64,000 bases of DNA from Methylococcus capsulatus str. Texas = ATCC 19069 (GTDB lineage Bacteria; Pseudomonadota; Gammaproteobacteria; Methylococcales; Methylococcaceae), in assembly GCF_000424685.1 (NCBI RefSeq), contig NZ_AUKJ01000019.1, positions 1 to 64,000 of the forward strand, read 5' to 3'. Under the pieces are notes generated by a model that made no database searches, was not told the DNA's origin, and saw nothing but the letters and a program-made list of their open reading frames with translations. Below are positions 56,719 through 64,000 of the stretch, in pieces (position 1 is the stretch's first letter; each line of letters opens with the position of its first letter). Both the position numbers and the translations under genes were made by a program.

Positions 56719-56907
56719 TCAGCCCTGTCGCGCGGCCTGCCGGCCTGCCTGGTAGGCGGCCATCAAGGCGCTCTTGACGGCCCAGACGCTGACCTCGTGG
56801 AAGTCCAGCCGGTCGCTGTTGCGCGTTTCCAGGGTGTCGATGAACAGGTGATCCAGCGCGATCTGCTGCAGCTGCCGGTCGATGTCCTTTTCGGCTTGCT
56901 CGGTCAC
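56719..56907 (-). CDS. DUF6900-like small accessory protein (62 residues)
   Basis: GTG start at 56907 after GAGGAGAAG. The helical protein contains DRQLQQIALDHLFIDTLETR, NSDRLDFHEVSVWAVKSALM and AAYQAGRQAA, close to the DUF6900 pattern found in plasmids and prophages. No function is known. It is the first gene of the minus-strand accessory cluster and carries the repeated block 35 bases upstream. Confidence 0.72.
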   Translation of the reverse strand: MTEQAEKDIDRQLQQIALDHLFIDTLETRNSDRLDFHEVSVWAVKSALMAAYQAGRQAARQG

Positions 56908-56942
56908 GTGCTTCTCCTCGAGGTGTCGTTGATGGTGATGAC

Positions 56943-56974
56943 ATGAACGCGCTGTTCCCGAGAGAAGCCAAGCT
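56943..56974 (-). repeat. repeated leader block, copy 5
   Basis: On the minus strand AGCTTGGCTTCTCTCGGGAA then CAGCGCGTTCAT, ending 35 bases before the GTG at 56907. It lies between the accessory cluster and the divergent terminase operon. Confidence 0.75.
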
Positions 56975-57012
56975 GAATCCGAGCCGGGCCGCGCCAATGC
57001 TTGATGGAGACC

Positions 57013-57543
57013 ATGGGACTGTCGATTCGCGCCTATGCCCGCCACCGTGGGGTATCGGACACCGCCGTACACAAGGCCATCCGCGCCGGGCGGATCACGC
57101 CCGAGGCGGACGGCACAATCGATCCGGACAAGGCCGACCGCGACTGGGCAAGGAACTCCGAGCCGCCCAAGGAGGGAACGGGCGCCAAAGCCGCGAAGGT
57201 GCGGGTGGCGGACGATCCGGCCCCGAACCTCGCCGCCGGGCTGCCCGCGGGCGGCACGTCGCTGCTGCAGGCGCGCACGGTCAACGAGGTGGTCAAGGCG
57301 CAGACCAACAAAGTGCGCCTCGCCCGCCTCAAGGGCGATCTGGTCGATCGCAACCAGGCCATCGCCCACGTGTTCAAGCTCGCGCGCACCGAGCGCGACG
57401 CCTGGCTCAACTGGCCCGCGCGCATCTCGGCGCAGATGGCGGCCCGGCTCGGCATGGACGCACACGCGCTGCACGTCGCGTTGGAGGCGGCGGTGCGCGA
57501 GCACCTCGCCGAGCTCGGTGAATTGAAGGTCCGCGTCGATTAA
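57013..57543 (+). CDS. phage terminase small subunit
   Basis: The 176-residue protein has an N-terminal helix-turn-helix (MGLSIRAYARHRGVSDTAVH, KAIRAGRITPEADGTIDPDK) for recognising the packaging site. A linker follows, then helices (RLARLKGDLVDRNQAIAHVF, ARISAQMAARLGMDAHALHV) for oligomerisation. ATG 57013 is preceded by GGAGA. Its stop overlaps the large-subunit start by one base. It opens the late operon. Confidence 0.87.
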   Translation: MGLSIRAYARHRGVSDTAVHKAIRAGRITPEADGTIDPDKADRDWARNSEPPKEGTGAKAAKVRVADDPAPNLAAGLPAGGTSLLQARTVNEVVKAQTNKVRLARLKGDLVDRNQAIAHVFKLARTERDAWLNWPARISAQMAARLGMDAHALHVALEAAVREHLAELGELKVRVD

Positions 57544-59507
57544 TGAACGACTTCGTCTACGAGGGCTTCGACGCCATCGAGCGCGCCTGGCGCGAAGGAC
57601 TGACGCCCGATCCGCTGCTCTCCGTCTCCGAGTGGGCCGACCGGCACCGGATGCTTTCCAGCAAGGCCTCGGCCGAGCCGGGCCGCTGGCGCACCAGCCG
57701 CACGCCTTACCTCAAGGCGATCATGGACTGCCTGTCGCCGACCTCGCCGGTCGAGCGCGTGGTGTTCATGAAAGGCGCACAGGTGGGCGCCACGGAAACC
57801 GGCTCGAACTGGATCGGCTACGTCATCCACCACGCGCCCGGTCCGATGATGGCGGTGTGGCCCACCGTGGAGATGGCCAAGCGCAACTCCAAGCAGCGCA
57901 TCGACCCGCTGATCGAAGAGTCGCCGGTGCTCTCCGAGCTGATCGCCCCGGCACGCTCGCGCGACTCGGGCAACACCATCCTCGCCAAGGAGTTCCGCGG
58001 CGGCGTGCTGGTGATGACCGGCGCGAATAGCGCCGTGGGCCTACGCTCGATGCCGGTGCGGTATCTCTTCCTCGACGAAGTGGACGGCTACCCGGTCGAC
58101 GTCGAGGGCGAAGGCGATGCGATCTCGCTCGCCGAGGCGCGCACGCGCACCTTCGCGCGGCGCAAGATCTTCATCGTCTCGACACCGACCATCGCCGGGG
58201 CGAGCGCCGTCGAGCGCGAGTACGAGGCATCCGACCAGCGCCGCTACTTCGTGCCGTGCCCGCACTGCTCCCACCGCCAGTGGCTGCGCTTCGAGCAGCT
58301 GCGTTGGGAGAGGGGCCGGCCGGAGACGGCGGCCTATGTGTGCGAGTCTTGCGACCAGCCGATCGCCGAGCATCACAAGACCTGGATGCTGGAGCACGGC
58401 GAGTGGCGCGCGATGGCGCCGGAGAACGGCATCAAGACGGCGGGCTTCCATCTTTCGTCGCTCTACAGCCCGGTAGGCTGGCGCTCCTGGCGCGACATCG
58501 CGAGCGCGTGGGAGAGCGCGGTCAGCAAGGAGTCCGGCTCGGCTGCCGCGATCAAGACCTTCAAGAACACCGAGCTCGGCGAGACCTGGGTCGAGGAAGG
58601 CGAAGCGCCCGACTGGCAGCGCCTGATCGAGCGGCGGGAGGACTACCGCATCGGCACCGTCCCCATGGGCGGCCTGCTGCTGGTGGGCGGCGCCGACGTG
58701 CAGAAGGATCGCATCGAGGCCTCGATATGGGCCTTCGGGCGCGGCAAGGCGTCCTGGCTCGTCGAGCACCGCGTGCTGATGGGCGACACCGCGCGGGATG
58801 CGGTGTGGAGACGTCTGGCCGAGCTGATCGACGAGACCTGGACGCACGACTCCGGCAACCAGGTTCCGCTGGCGCGCTTCGCGCTCGACACCGGCTTCGC
58901 CACCCAGGAGGCCTACGCCTTCGTGCGCGCCTGCCGGGACAGTCGACTGATGGCGATCAAGGGCGTCCCGCGCGGCGCGGCCCTGATCGGCACGCCCACC
59001 GCCGTCGATGTGTCGCAGGGCGGCAAGAAGCTGCGCCGGGGCATCAAGGTGTACTCGGTGGCGGTGGGGCTCGCCAAGCTCGAGTTTTACAACAACCTGC
59101 GCAAGAGCGCGGATGTGGCCGACGACGGCACCACGCCGATCTATCCGCCAGGCTTCGTCCATTTGCCCAAGGTCGATGCCGAGTACGTCCAGCAGCTCTG
59201 CGCCGAGCAGCTGATCACCCGCCGTGACCGCAACGGCTTTCCGGTGCGCGAGTGGCAGAAGCTGCGCGAGCGCAACGAGGCGCTGGACTGCTACGTGTAC
59301 GCCCGCGCCGCCGCCGCGGCGAGCGGTCTCGATCGCTTCGAGGAGCGCCACTGGCGCGAGCTGGAAAGACAACTGGGCATCGCCGCACCGCCCGAGCAGG
59401 ACGAACACACCGTAACCGCAGAAGACGCCCCCGACTCCGGGGGCGTCGTCGTTTCGGGCCGACGCATCCGGCGCCGGTCCGTCGTCAAGAGTCGCTGGAT
59501 GAGCTGA
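57543..59507 (+). CDS. phage terminase large subunit (GpA family)
   Basis: The packaging ATPase and nuclease, 654 residues. LSVSEWADRHRMLSSKASAE and GRWRTSRTPYLKAIMDCLSP open the protein. The ATPase motif is MKGAQVGATETGSNWIGYVI around residue 75, with LFLDEVDGYPVDVEGEGDAI as Walker B near 175. A zinc-finger-like CPHCSHRQ and CESCDQ pair lies near 240-275. The nuclease half has GGADVQKDRIEASIWAFGRG near 380 and RFALDTGFATQEAY near 440. It is typical of lambda-like phages. Confidence 0.95.
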   Translation: MNDFVYEGFDAIERAWREGLTPDPLLSVSEWADRHRMLSSKASAEPGRWRTSRTPYLKAIMDCLSPTSPVERVVFMKGAQVGATETGSNWIGYVIHHAPGPMMAVWPTVEMAKRNSKQRIDPLIEESPVLSELIAPARSRDSGNTILAKEFRGGVLVMTGANSAVGLRSMPVRYLFLDEVDGYPVDVEGEGDAISLAEARTRTFARRKIFIVSTPTIAGASAVEREYEASDQRRYFVPCPHCSHRQWLRFEQLRWERGRPETAAYVCESCDQPIAEHHKTWMLEHGEWRAMAPENGIKTAGFHLSSLYSPVGWRSWRDIASAWESAVSKESGSAAAIKTFKNTELGETWVEEGEAPDWQRLIERREDYRIGTVPMGGLLLVGGADVQKDRIEASIWAFGRGKASWLVEHRVLMGDTARDAVWRRLAELIDETWTHDSGNQVPLARFALDTGFATQEAYAFVRACRDSRLMAIKGVPRGAALIGTPTAVDVSQGGKKLRRGIKVYSVAVGLAKLEFYNNLRKSADVADDGTTPIYPPGFVHLPKVDAEYVQQLCAEQLITRRDRNGFPVREWQKLRERNEALDCYVYARAAAAASGLDRFEERHWRELERQLGIAAPPEQDEHTVTAEDAPDSGGVVVSGRRIRRRSVVKSRWMS

Positions 59508-59509
59508 AG

Positions 59510-59959
59510 ATGATCTTGGAAGGCACCTACCGTAACCCGACCACCGGTCGAGACGAAATCCGCTGCATCCGTTGTGATGCGTCGGGACACATGATGGGCG
59601 TACCGGCCCTCGCTTCCGCCTTCGCGGTGGGAGCCCTGTCCGCCGATGGCTCCGTCGCCACCGACGCGGTCGATCTGGGTGAGGAGCACGGCTACACATT
59701 GCTGCTGTCTCGTAAGAGCGGCGTCGCCTCGAAGCAGGAAGCGATGGAGATCCAGAGCTCGATCGACGGCGTGCGTTGGCTGCCGGCGGCGGGCATCTAT
59801 TCGGACGAGAACGTGGCCTGGCACAAGCCGCCGAACGGCAGCGACTACTTCACCGTCCAGGGCCGACCCATCGGACGCTTCGCGCGCATCGCCTTCAAGA
59901 ACGGCAACGCCGCCCAGACCGAGCTGGTCCTCGAGCTGGCCGCATTGGCGGGTGTCTGA
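59510..59959 (+). CDS. phage late protein, unknown function (149 residues)
   Basis: Starts at 59510, two bases after the terminase stop region. It begins MILEGTYRNPTTGRDEIRCI. Beta-rich segments follow (GYTLLLSRKSGVASKQEAME, FTVQGRPIGRFARIAFKNGN), suggesting a small structural or decoration-type protein. No family is recognised. It lies between terminase and the gpW-like joining protein. Confidence 0.68.
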   Translation: MILEGTYRNPTTGRDEIRCIRCDASGHMMGVPALASAFAVGALSADGSVATDAVDLGEEHGYTLLLSRKSGVASKQEAMEIQSSIDGVRWLPAAGIYSDENVAWHKPPNGSDYFTVQGRPIGRFARIAFKNGNAAQTELVLELAALAGV

Positions 59960-59961
59960 CC

Positions 59962-60168
59962 ATGGCCTACACAGCGGCCGATCGCGAAGCGCTGGAGCGG
60001 GCATTGGCGCGCGGCGAGCGGCGCGTCACCTTCGGCGACAAGACGGTGGAGTACCGCTCGGTGGACGAGTTGCGCGCGGCGCTGCGCGAGGTCGATGCGG
60101 CGCTCGCCCGCGAGGCGGGCCGACCCAAGCTGCGCCAGATCCGGGTCACCACGGGCAAGGGGCTTTGA
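59962..60168 (+). CDS. phage head-tail joining protein, gpW-like
   Basis: A 68-residue protein. MAYTAADREALERALARGER, TFGDKTVEYRSVDELRAALR and a basic end fit the lambda gpW family, which plugs the portal and connects head to tail. The position between terminase and portal is diagnostic. It overlaps the portal start by one base. Confidence 0.88.
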   Translation: MAYTAADREALERALARGERRVTFGDKTVEYRSVDELRAALREVDAALAREAGRPKLRQIRVTTGKGL

Positions 60169-61658
60169 TGGGCTTCTGGAGCCGCATCAAGCTCGCCTTC
60201 GGCACGACCCCCACCTACGACGGGGTGGGCTCCGGGCGCCGCGCGCTCGCCTGGATGCCGGGCAACCCCGGCGCGGTGGCCGCGCTGCTCACGACGCAGA
60301 CGGAGCTGCGCGCGAAGAGCCGTGACCTTGTGCGCCGCAACGCCTGGGCGGCCGCCGGCATCGAGGCCTTCGTGGCCAACGCCATCGGCACCGGTATCAA
60401 GCCGCAGTCGCTGATCGAGGACCCGGGCCTGCGCGAGACGATCCAGGCCCTCTGGCGCGACTGGACCGAGGAGGCCGATGCCCAGGGGCTCACCGACTTC
60501 TACGGTCTGCAGGCCTTGGCCTGTCGCGCCATGCTCGAAGGCGGCGAGGCACTGGTGCGGCTGCGCTACCGGCGGCCGGACGACGGGCTGGCGGTGGCGC
60601 TCCAGATCCAGGTGCTGGAGCCCGAGCACCTGCCGGTGACGCTCAACCTGCTGGCCGACAACGGCAACGTGATCCGCGCCGGCATCGAGTTCGACCGGCT
60701 CGGCCGGCGCGTGGCCTACCACCTGTACCGCTCGCACCCGGAGGACGGCCTGCTCGCGCCCATGTCCGGTGGCGGCGGCATGGAGACGGTGCGCGTGCCC
60801 GCCGCCGAGATCGTGCATCTGTTCCGGCCCTTGCGTCCCGGGCAGATCCGCGGCGAGCCCTGGCTCGCGCGGGCCTTGGTGAAGCTCAACGAGCTGGACC
60901 AGTACGACGACGCGGAACTGGTGCGCAAGAAGACCGCCGCCATGTTCGCCGGCTTCGTCACCCGCGACCAGCCGGAGGACGCACTGATGGGCGAAGGGCC
61001 GGCCGATGCCTCGGGCGTGGCGCTGGCGGGGCTGGAGCCGGGCACCCTGCAGATCCTCGAACCGGGCGAGGACGTGAAGTTCTCGCAGCCGGCCGACGTG
61101 GGCGGCTCCTACGCCGAGTTCATGCGTCAGCAGTTTCGCGCGGTGGCCGCCGCGATGGGCGTGACCTACGAGCAGCTCACGGGCGACCTCACCCAGGTGA
61201 ACTACTCCTCCATCCGCGCGGGGCTGCTGGAGTTTCGCCGCCGCTGCGAGGCGATCCAGCACGGCGTCATCGTCCACCAGCTCTGCCGCCCGGTGTGGCG
61301 CGCGTGGATGGCGCAGGCGGTGCTGGAGGGATGGCTCAAGCTCCCCGGCTTCGCCCGGGACGCCGCGCGGCGCCGCGCCTGGCTCGCCTGCAAGTGGATT
61401 CCCCAGGGCTGGCAGTGGGTCGATCCGCAGAAGGAGTTCAACGCGATGCTCACCGCGATCCGGGCGGGGCTCTTGTCCCGCTCGGAGGCGGTGTCCTCCT
61501 TCGGCTACGACGCCGAGGACGTGGATCGGGAGATCGCCGCCGACAACGCCCGCGCCGATGCGCTCGGCCTCGTCTTCGATTCCGACCCGCGCCACGACCG
61601 CAACCCACCCGCGGCGGCCTCCGACCCGGTGCCGCCGCAAGACATCCAGGACCTCTGA
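60168..61658 (+). CDS. phage portal protein (lambda gpB family)
   Basis: The 496-residue portal forms the dodecameric DNA entry ring. Key segments are RDLVRRNAWAAAGIEAFVAN, GTGIKPQSLI, VLEPEHLPVTLN, GEPWLARALVKLNELDQYDD, FRAVAAAMGVTYEQLTGDLT and NYSSIRAGLLEFRRRCEAIQ, all typical of the lambda portal family. The ATG at 60168 overlaps the gpW stop (TGATG). Confidence 0.95.
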   Translation: MGFWSRIKLAFGTTPTYDGVGSGRRALAWMPGNPGAVAALLTTQTELRAKSRDLVRRNAWAAAGIEAFVANAIGTGIKPQSLIEDPGLRETIQALWRDWTEEADAQGLTDFYGLQALACRAMLEGGEALVRLRYRRPDDGLAVALQIQVLEPEHLPVTLNLLADNGNVIRAGIEFDRLGRRVAYHLYRSHPEDGLLAPMSGGGGMETVRVPAAEIVHLFRPLRPGQIRGEPWLARALVKLNELDQYDDAELVRKKTAAMFAGFVTRDQPEDALMGEGPADASGVALAGLEPGTLQILEPGEDVKFSQPADVGGSYAEFMRQQFRAVAAAMGVTYEQLTGDLTQVNYSSIRAGLLEFRRRCEAIQHGVIVHQLCRPVWRAWMAQAVLEGWLKLPGFARDAARRRAWLACKWIPQGWQWVDPQKEFNAMLTAIRAGLLSRSEAVSSFGYDAEDVDREIAADNARADALGLVFDSDPRHDRNPPAAASDPVPPQDIQDL

Positions 61659-61659
61659 C

Positions 61660-62898
61660 ATGCAGCTCGTACACCTGGCGTCCCGTCTCTACGGGACGCC
61701 ACTTCTCATCGCGCGTTCGAAGCTGGACGTGATCCTCTCCGTGCTCGGTCCCCGCATCGGTCTGCCCGACGTTGAAGCCGCCGTACCGGCGGTGATGCCC
61801 GCGAGCCCGGAGGTCGCGGCACCGCCCGGCATCACCGTGATCCCGATCCACGGCACGCTGGTGCGCCGCACCCTGGGACTGGAGGCCGCCTCCGGCCTCA
61901 TGAGCTACGGCGAGATCGGCGCCCGTCTGGATGCCGCGATCGCCGACCCTGCCGTGTCCGGCATCCTGCTCGACGTGGACTCCCCCGGCGGCGAGGCGGG
62001 CGGCGTGTTCGAGCTCGCCGAGCGCATCCGTGCGGCCGACGCCGTGAAACCGGTCTGGGCGATCGCCGCCGACTCGGCCTTCTCGGCCGCCTACGCCATC
62101 GCATGCGCCGCCTCGCATCTCGCCGTCACGCGCACCGGCGGTGTGGGCTCGGTCGGGGTCATCGCCATGCACGTCGACCAGTCGGTCCGCGACGCCCAGC
62201 AGGGCTACCGCTACACGGCGATCACCGCCGGCCGGCACAAGAACGACTTTTCGCCCCACGAGCCGCTCGACCAGGAGGCGGCGGAACGCCTCCAGGCGGA
62301 GGTGGATCGCCTCTACGGCCTGTTCGTCGGGCACGTGGCCGCGATGCGCGGGCTGGACCCCGACGCCGTGCGCGCCACGGAGGCCGGGATCTTCTTCGGC
62401 GAGCAGGCGATAGGCAGCAGGCTCGCCGACGCCGTGGCGAGCCGCGACCAGCTGCTCGCCGTCTTCGCGACCTTCTTGAACCCGCAGGGCCGTTCGCGGA
62501 ACCCGGCCCCCCGCACGCGTCCCGGTTCCGCGTACGCCAAACAGGAGAACGACCCGATGCAATCCACCGATCCGACCCCCGAAACCCCCGAGACGACGCT
62601 CGTCGCCGCTGCTGCCTCCGCGGCGCCCGTGCCCGAGACGCCCGCCACCGCTGCGGACCGGCGCGAGGCCGTGGCCATCGCCGAGCTGTGCCAGCTCGGC
62701 GGCTGCCCGGAGCGCACCGCCGAGTTCCTGGCCGCAGGTCTTTCGGAAACCGATGTCCGCCGCGCGCTGCTCGCCGCCCGCGCCCATGGCCCCGAGATCG
62801 GCTCGGCGATCCATCCGGATGCGCATGCCGCGCACCGCGCTTCACCCGAACACAACCCGCTGATCAAGGCGGTCAAGCACCTCACCGGAAAGGAGTGA
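61660..62898 (+). CDS. phage head maturation protease (S49 family, lambda gpC-like) with C-terminal scaffold region
   Basis: The 412-residue protein has a peptidase S49/ClpP-like domain: ITVIPIHGTLVRRTLGLEAA, GILLDVDSPGGEAGGVFELA near residue 105, and WAIAADSAFSAAYAIACAAS near 140 carrying the catalytic serine. GGVGSVGVIAMHVDQS and a lysine in AGRHKNDFSPHEPLD follow. After about residue 290 a Pro/Ala-rich, then helical, scaffold-like region begins. An internal ribosome site and ATG at 62557 could make this region separately, as with lambda Nu3. Confidence 0.92.
   Translation: MQLVHLASRLYGTPLLIARSKLDVILSVLGPRIGLPDVEAAVPAVMPASPEVAAPPGITVIPIHGTLVRRTLGLEAASGLMSYGEIGARLDAAIADPAVSGILLDVDSPGGEAGGVFELAERIRAADAVKPVWAIAADSAFSAAYAIACAASHLAVTRTGGVGSVGVIAMHVDQSVRDAQQGYRYTAITAGRHKNDFSPHEPLDQEAAERLQAEVDRLYGLFVGHVAAMRGLDPDAVRATEAGIFFGEQAIGSRLADAVASRDQLLAVFATFLNPQGRSRNPAPRTRPGSAYAKQENDPMQSTDPTPETPETTLVAAAASAAPVPETPATAADRREAVAIAELCQLGGCPERTAEFLAAGLSETDVRRALLAARAHGPEIGSAIHPDAHAAHRASPEHNPLIKAVKHLTGKE
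62557..62898 (+). CDS. nested scaffold-type protein inside the protease gene (113 residues)
   Basis: An in-frame ATG at 62557 follows AGGAG at 62543-62547. It would produce the C-terminal 113 residues (MQSTDPTPETPETT, an Ala/Thr/Pro-rich segment, then AVAIAELCQLGGCPERTAEF and a helical basic end). Lambda gpC/Nu3 has the same nested design. The evidence is the ribosome site and domain boundary; expression is inferred. Confidence 0.55.
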   Translation: MQSTDPTPETPETTLVAAAASAAPVPETPATAADRREAVAIAELCQLGGCPERTAEFLAAGLSETDVRRALLAARAHGPEIGSAIHPDAHAAHRASPEHNPLIKAVKHLTGKE

Positions 62899-62901
62899 AC
62901 C

Positions 62902-63276
62902 ATGCCGACCCTAGTTGAACCGATGAACCTGGGTGACCTGCTGAAGTACGAGGCGCCCAACCTGTACTCGCGCGACCTTGCCACGGTCGCCGCCGGCCAG
63001 AACCTCGTCCTGGGCAGCGTCGTCGGCCGCGAGACCGCCACAAACAAGCTGAAGGCGCTCGACCCGGCCGCCACCGACGGCACCGAGTTGCCCGCCGGCG
63101 TGCTGATCGTCGACGCCGACGCCACCGCCGCCGACCTCGATACGGTCATCGTCGCGCGCCACGCCATCGTCGCCCGCCATGCGCTGGTCTGGCCTGCCGG
63201 CATCACGCCCGCGCAGCAGTCCGCCGCCATCGCCGCCCTCGAAGCGCGCGGCATCCTCGTTCGTGAAGGAGCCTGA
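62902..63276 (+). CDS. phage head decoration protein (lambda gpD-like)
   Basis: The 124-residue protein includes VEPMNLGDLLKYEAPNLYSR, QNLVLGSVVGRETATNKLKA, DGTELPAGVLIVDADATAAD and ARHALVWPAGITPAQQSAAI. This matches the head-decoration family that stabilises expanded capsids. It lies between the protease/scaffold gene and the major capsid gene, as in lambda. AAGGAG precedes the ATG. Confidence 0.93.
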   Translation: MPTLVEPMNLGDLLKYEAPNLYSRDLATVAAGQNLVLGSVVGRETATNKLKALDPAATDGTELPAGVLIVDADATAADLDTVIVARHAIVARHALVWPAGITPAQQSAAIAALEARGILVREGA

Positions 63277-63278
63277 CC

Positions 63279-64000
63279 ATGCAGAATCCCTTTTCCAATC
63301 CCGCCTTCTCGATGGCGAGCCTCACCGCCGCCATCAACCTGATCCCCAACCGCTACGGGCGGCTGGAGACCCTGGACCTGTTCCCGATCAAGCCGGTGCG
63401 TACCCGCCAGGTCGTGGTGGAGGAGATGCACGGCGTGCTGAACCTGCTGCCGACCCTGCCGCCCGGCTCGCCCGGCACCGTGGGCAAGCGCGGCAAGCGG
63501 GCGATGCGCGCCTTCGTCGTGCCCCACATCCCGCACGACGACGTGGTGCTGCCCGAGGAGGTCCAGGGCATCCGCAGCTTCGGGCAGGAAACCGAGACCG
63601 AGAGCGTGGCCGGCGTGCTCGCCCGCCACCTGGAGACCATGCGCAACAAGCACGCCATCACCCTGGAGCACCTGCGCATGGGGGCGCTGAAGGGCGAGAT
63701 CCTCGATGCCGATGCCACGCCGCTGGTCAATCTCTACACCGAGTTCGGCATCACGCCCAAGACCGTGAACTTCGCCCTCGGCAACGCCAACACCAACGTC
63801 AAGGGCAAGTGCGCCGAGGTGCTGCGCCACATCGAGGACAACCTCTCGGGCGAGTTCTCGACCGGCGTGCACTGCCTGTGCTCGCCCGAGTTCTTCGACG
63901 CGCTGACCGGCCACGCCAAGGTCGAGGAGGCCTACAAGAACTGGCAGCAGGGCGCGGTGCTCATCAACGATATGCGCCGCGGCTTCACCTTCGGCGGCAT
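63279..64000 (+). CDS. phage major capsid protein (lambda gpE family), 3' end outside window
   Basis: About 240 codons are visible from the ATG at 63279, preceded by AAGGAG. MQNPFSNPAFSMASLTAAIN, PNRYGRLETLDLFPIKPVRT, VPHIPHDDVVLPEEVQGIRS, VLARHLETMRNKHAITLEHL and HCLCSPEFFDALTGHAKVEE match the lambda gpE/major capsid family. The gene runs off the window. It follows the decoration gene after two bases. Confidence 0.94.
   Translation, partial: MQNPFSNPAFSMASLTAAINLIPNRYGRLETLDLFPIKPVRTRQVVVEEMHGVLNLLPTLPPGSPGTVGKRGKRAMRAFVVPHIPHDDVVLPEEVQGIRSFGQETETESVAGVLARHLETMRNKHAITLEHLRMGALKGEILDADATPLVNLYTEFGITPKTVNFALGNANTNVKGKCAEVLRHIEDNLSGEFSTGVHCLCSPEFFDALTGHAKVEEAYKNWQQGAVLINDMRRGFTFGG

Noticed and set aside
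55811-56971. 386-codon minus-strand frame through the accessory cluster
   Set aside because: It fuses out-of-frame DUF3489 and leader DNA to the real 70-residue gene at its 3' end.

Overview
The window reads as chromosomal DNA of a gammaproteobacterial methanotroph close to Methylococcus. It carries ribulose monophosphate (RuMP) pathway genes for formaldehyde fixation, two methylene-tetrahydromethanopterin dehydrogenase genes, and a classical gammaproteobacterial rpmH-dnaA-dnaN-recF-gyrB cluster. The organism call is inferred from gene content and remembered families; no database search was possible.

Layout. Positions 1-5272 (minus strand) hold a RuMP/pentose-cycle operon in the order transketolase, class II fructose-bisphosphate aldolase, an unrecognised membrane protein with five TGVxxYL repeats, hexulose-phosphate synthase and hexuloisomerase (cut by the window edge). 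A CbbR-like LysR gene is divergent from it. Positions 6464-10184 hold mnmE-yidC-yidD-rnpA-rpmH (minus), driven by a good promoter. Opposite them, 10348-16496 hold dnaA-dnaN-recF-gyrB, with two perfect 16-bp parS-type palindromes inside recF. Positions 16538-32058 are mostly housekeeping and C1 metabolism: a catalytically degenerate tyrosine recombinase, an AraC regulator, yicC, a penicillin-acylase-type hydrolase, rph, rdgB, a cytidylate-kinase-like gene coupled to an orphan F1-epsilon-like gene, pyruvate phosphate dikinase, tandem mtdB paralogues, a split YeeE/YedE transporter and a PQQ sugar dehydrogenase.

From tRNA-Phe (32556-32631) to the end the DNA is accessory. First comes a four-gene, overlapping-stop/start cassette: AbiEi antitoxin, AbiEii toxin, a GIY-YIG-like protein and a PD-(D/E)XK-like nuclease. 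This is the best candidate in the window for an undescribed defence or addiction variant. Next is a DUF2924 / serine recombinase / helix-turn-helix module, then a lysogeny-type control region: XRE-ImmA facing an uncharacterised 407-aa protein and a zinc-ribbon protein across repeated operators. From 43532 onward lies a lambda-like prophage. Its early genes are a Sak4-like recombinase, an SSB-like protein, a DEAH helicase, a Cas4/RecB-type nuclease broken by an internal deletion, a primase-helicase, a RuvC-like resolvase and two ParB-methyltransferase fusions. Its late genes are terminase, gpW, portal, a protease with a nested scaffold start, decoration protein and major capsid protein, which runs off the window.

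The prophage also has unusual non-coding structure. There is an iteron-like cluster of inverted repeats between primase and RuvC, a stack of perfect hairpins before the first methyltransferase, and a ~31-bp block found five times, each 34-36 bases before the start codon of a small minus-strand accessory gene. That constant spacing suggests a shared promoter or operator.
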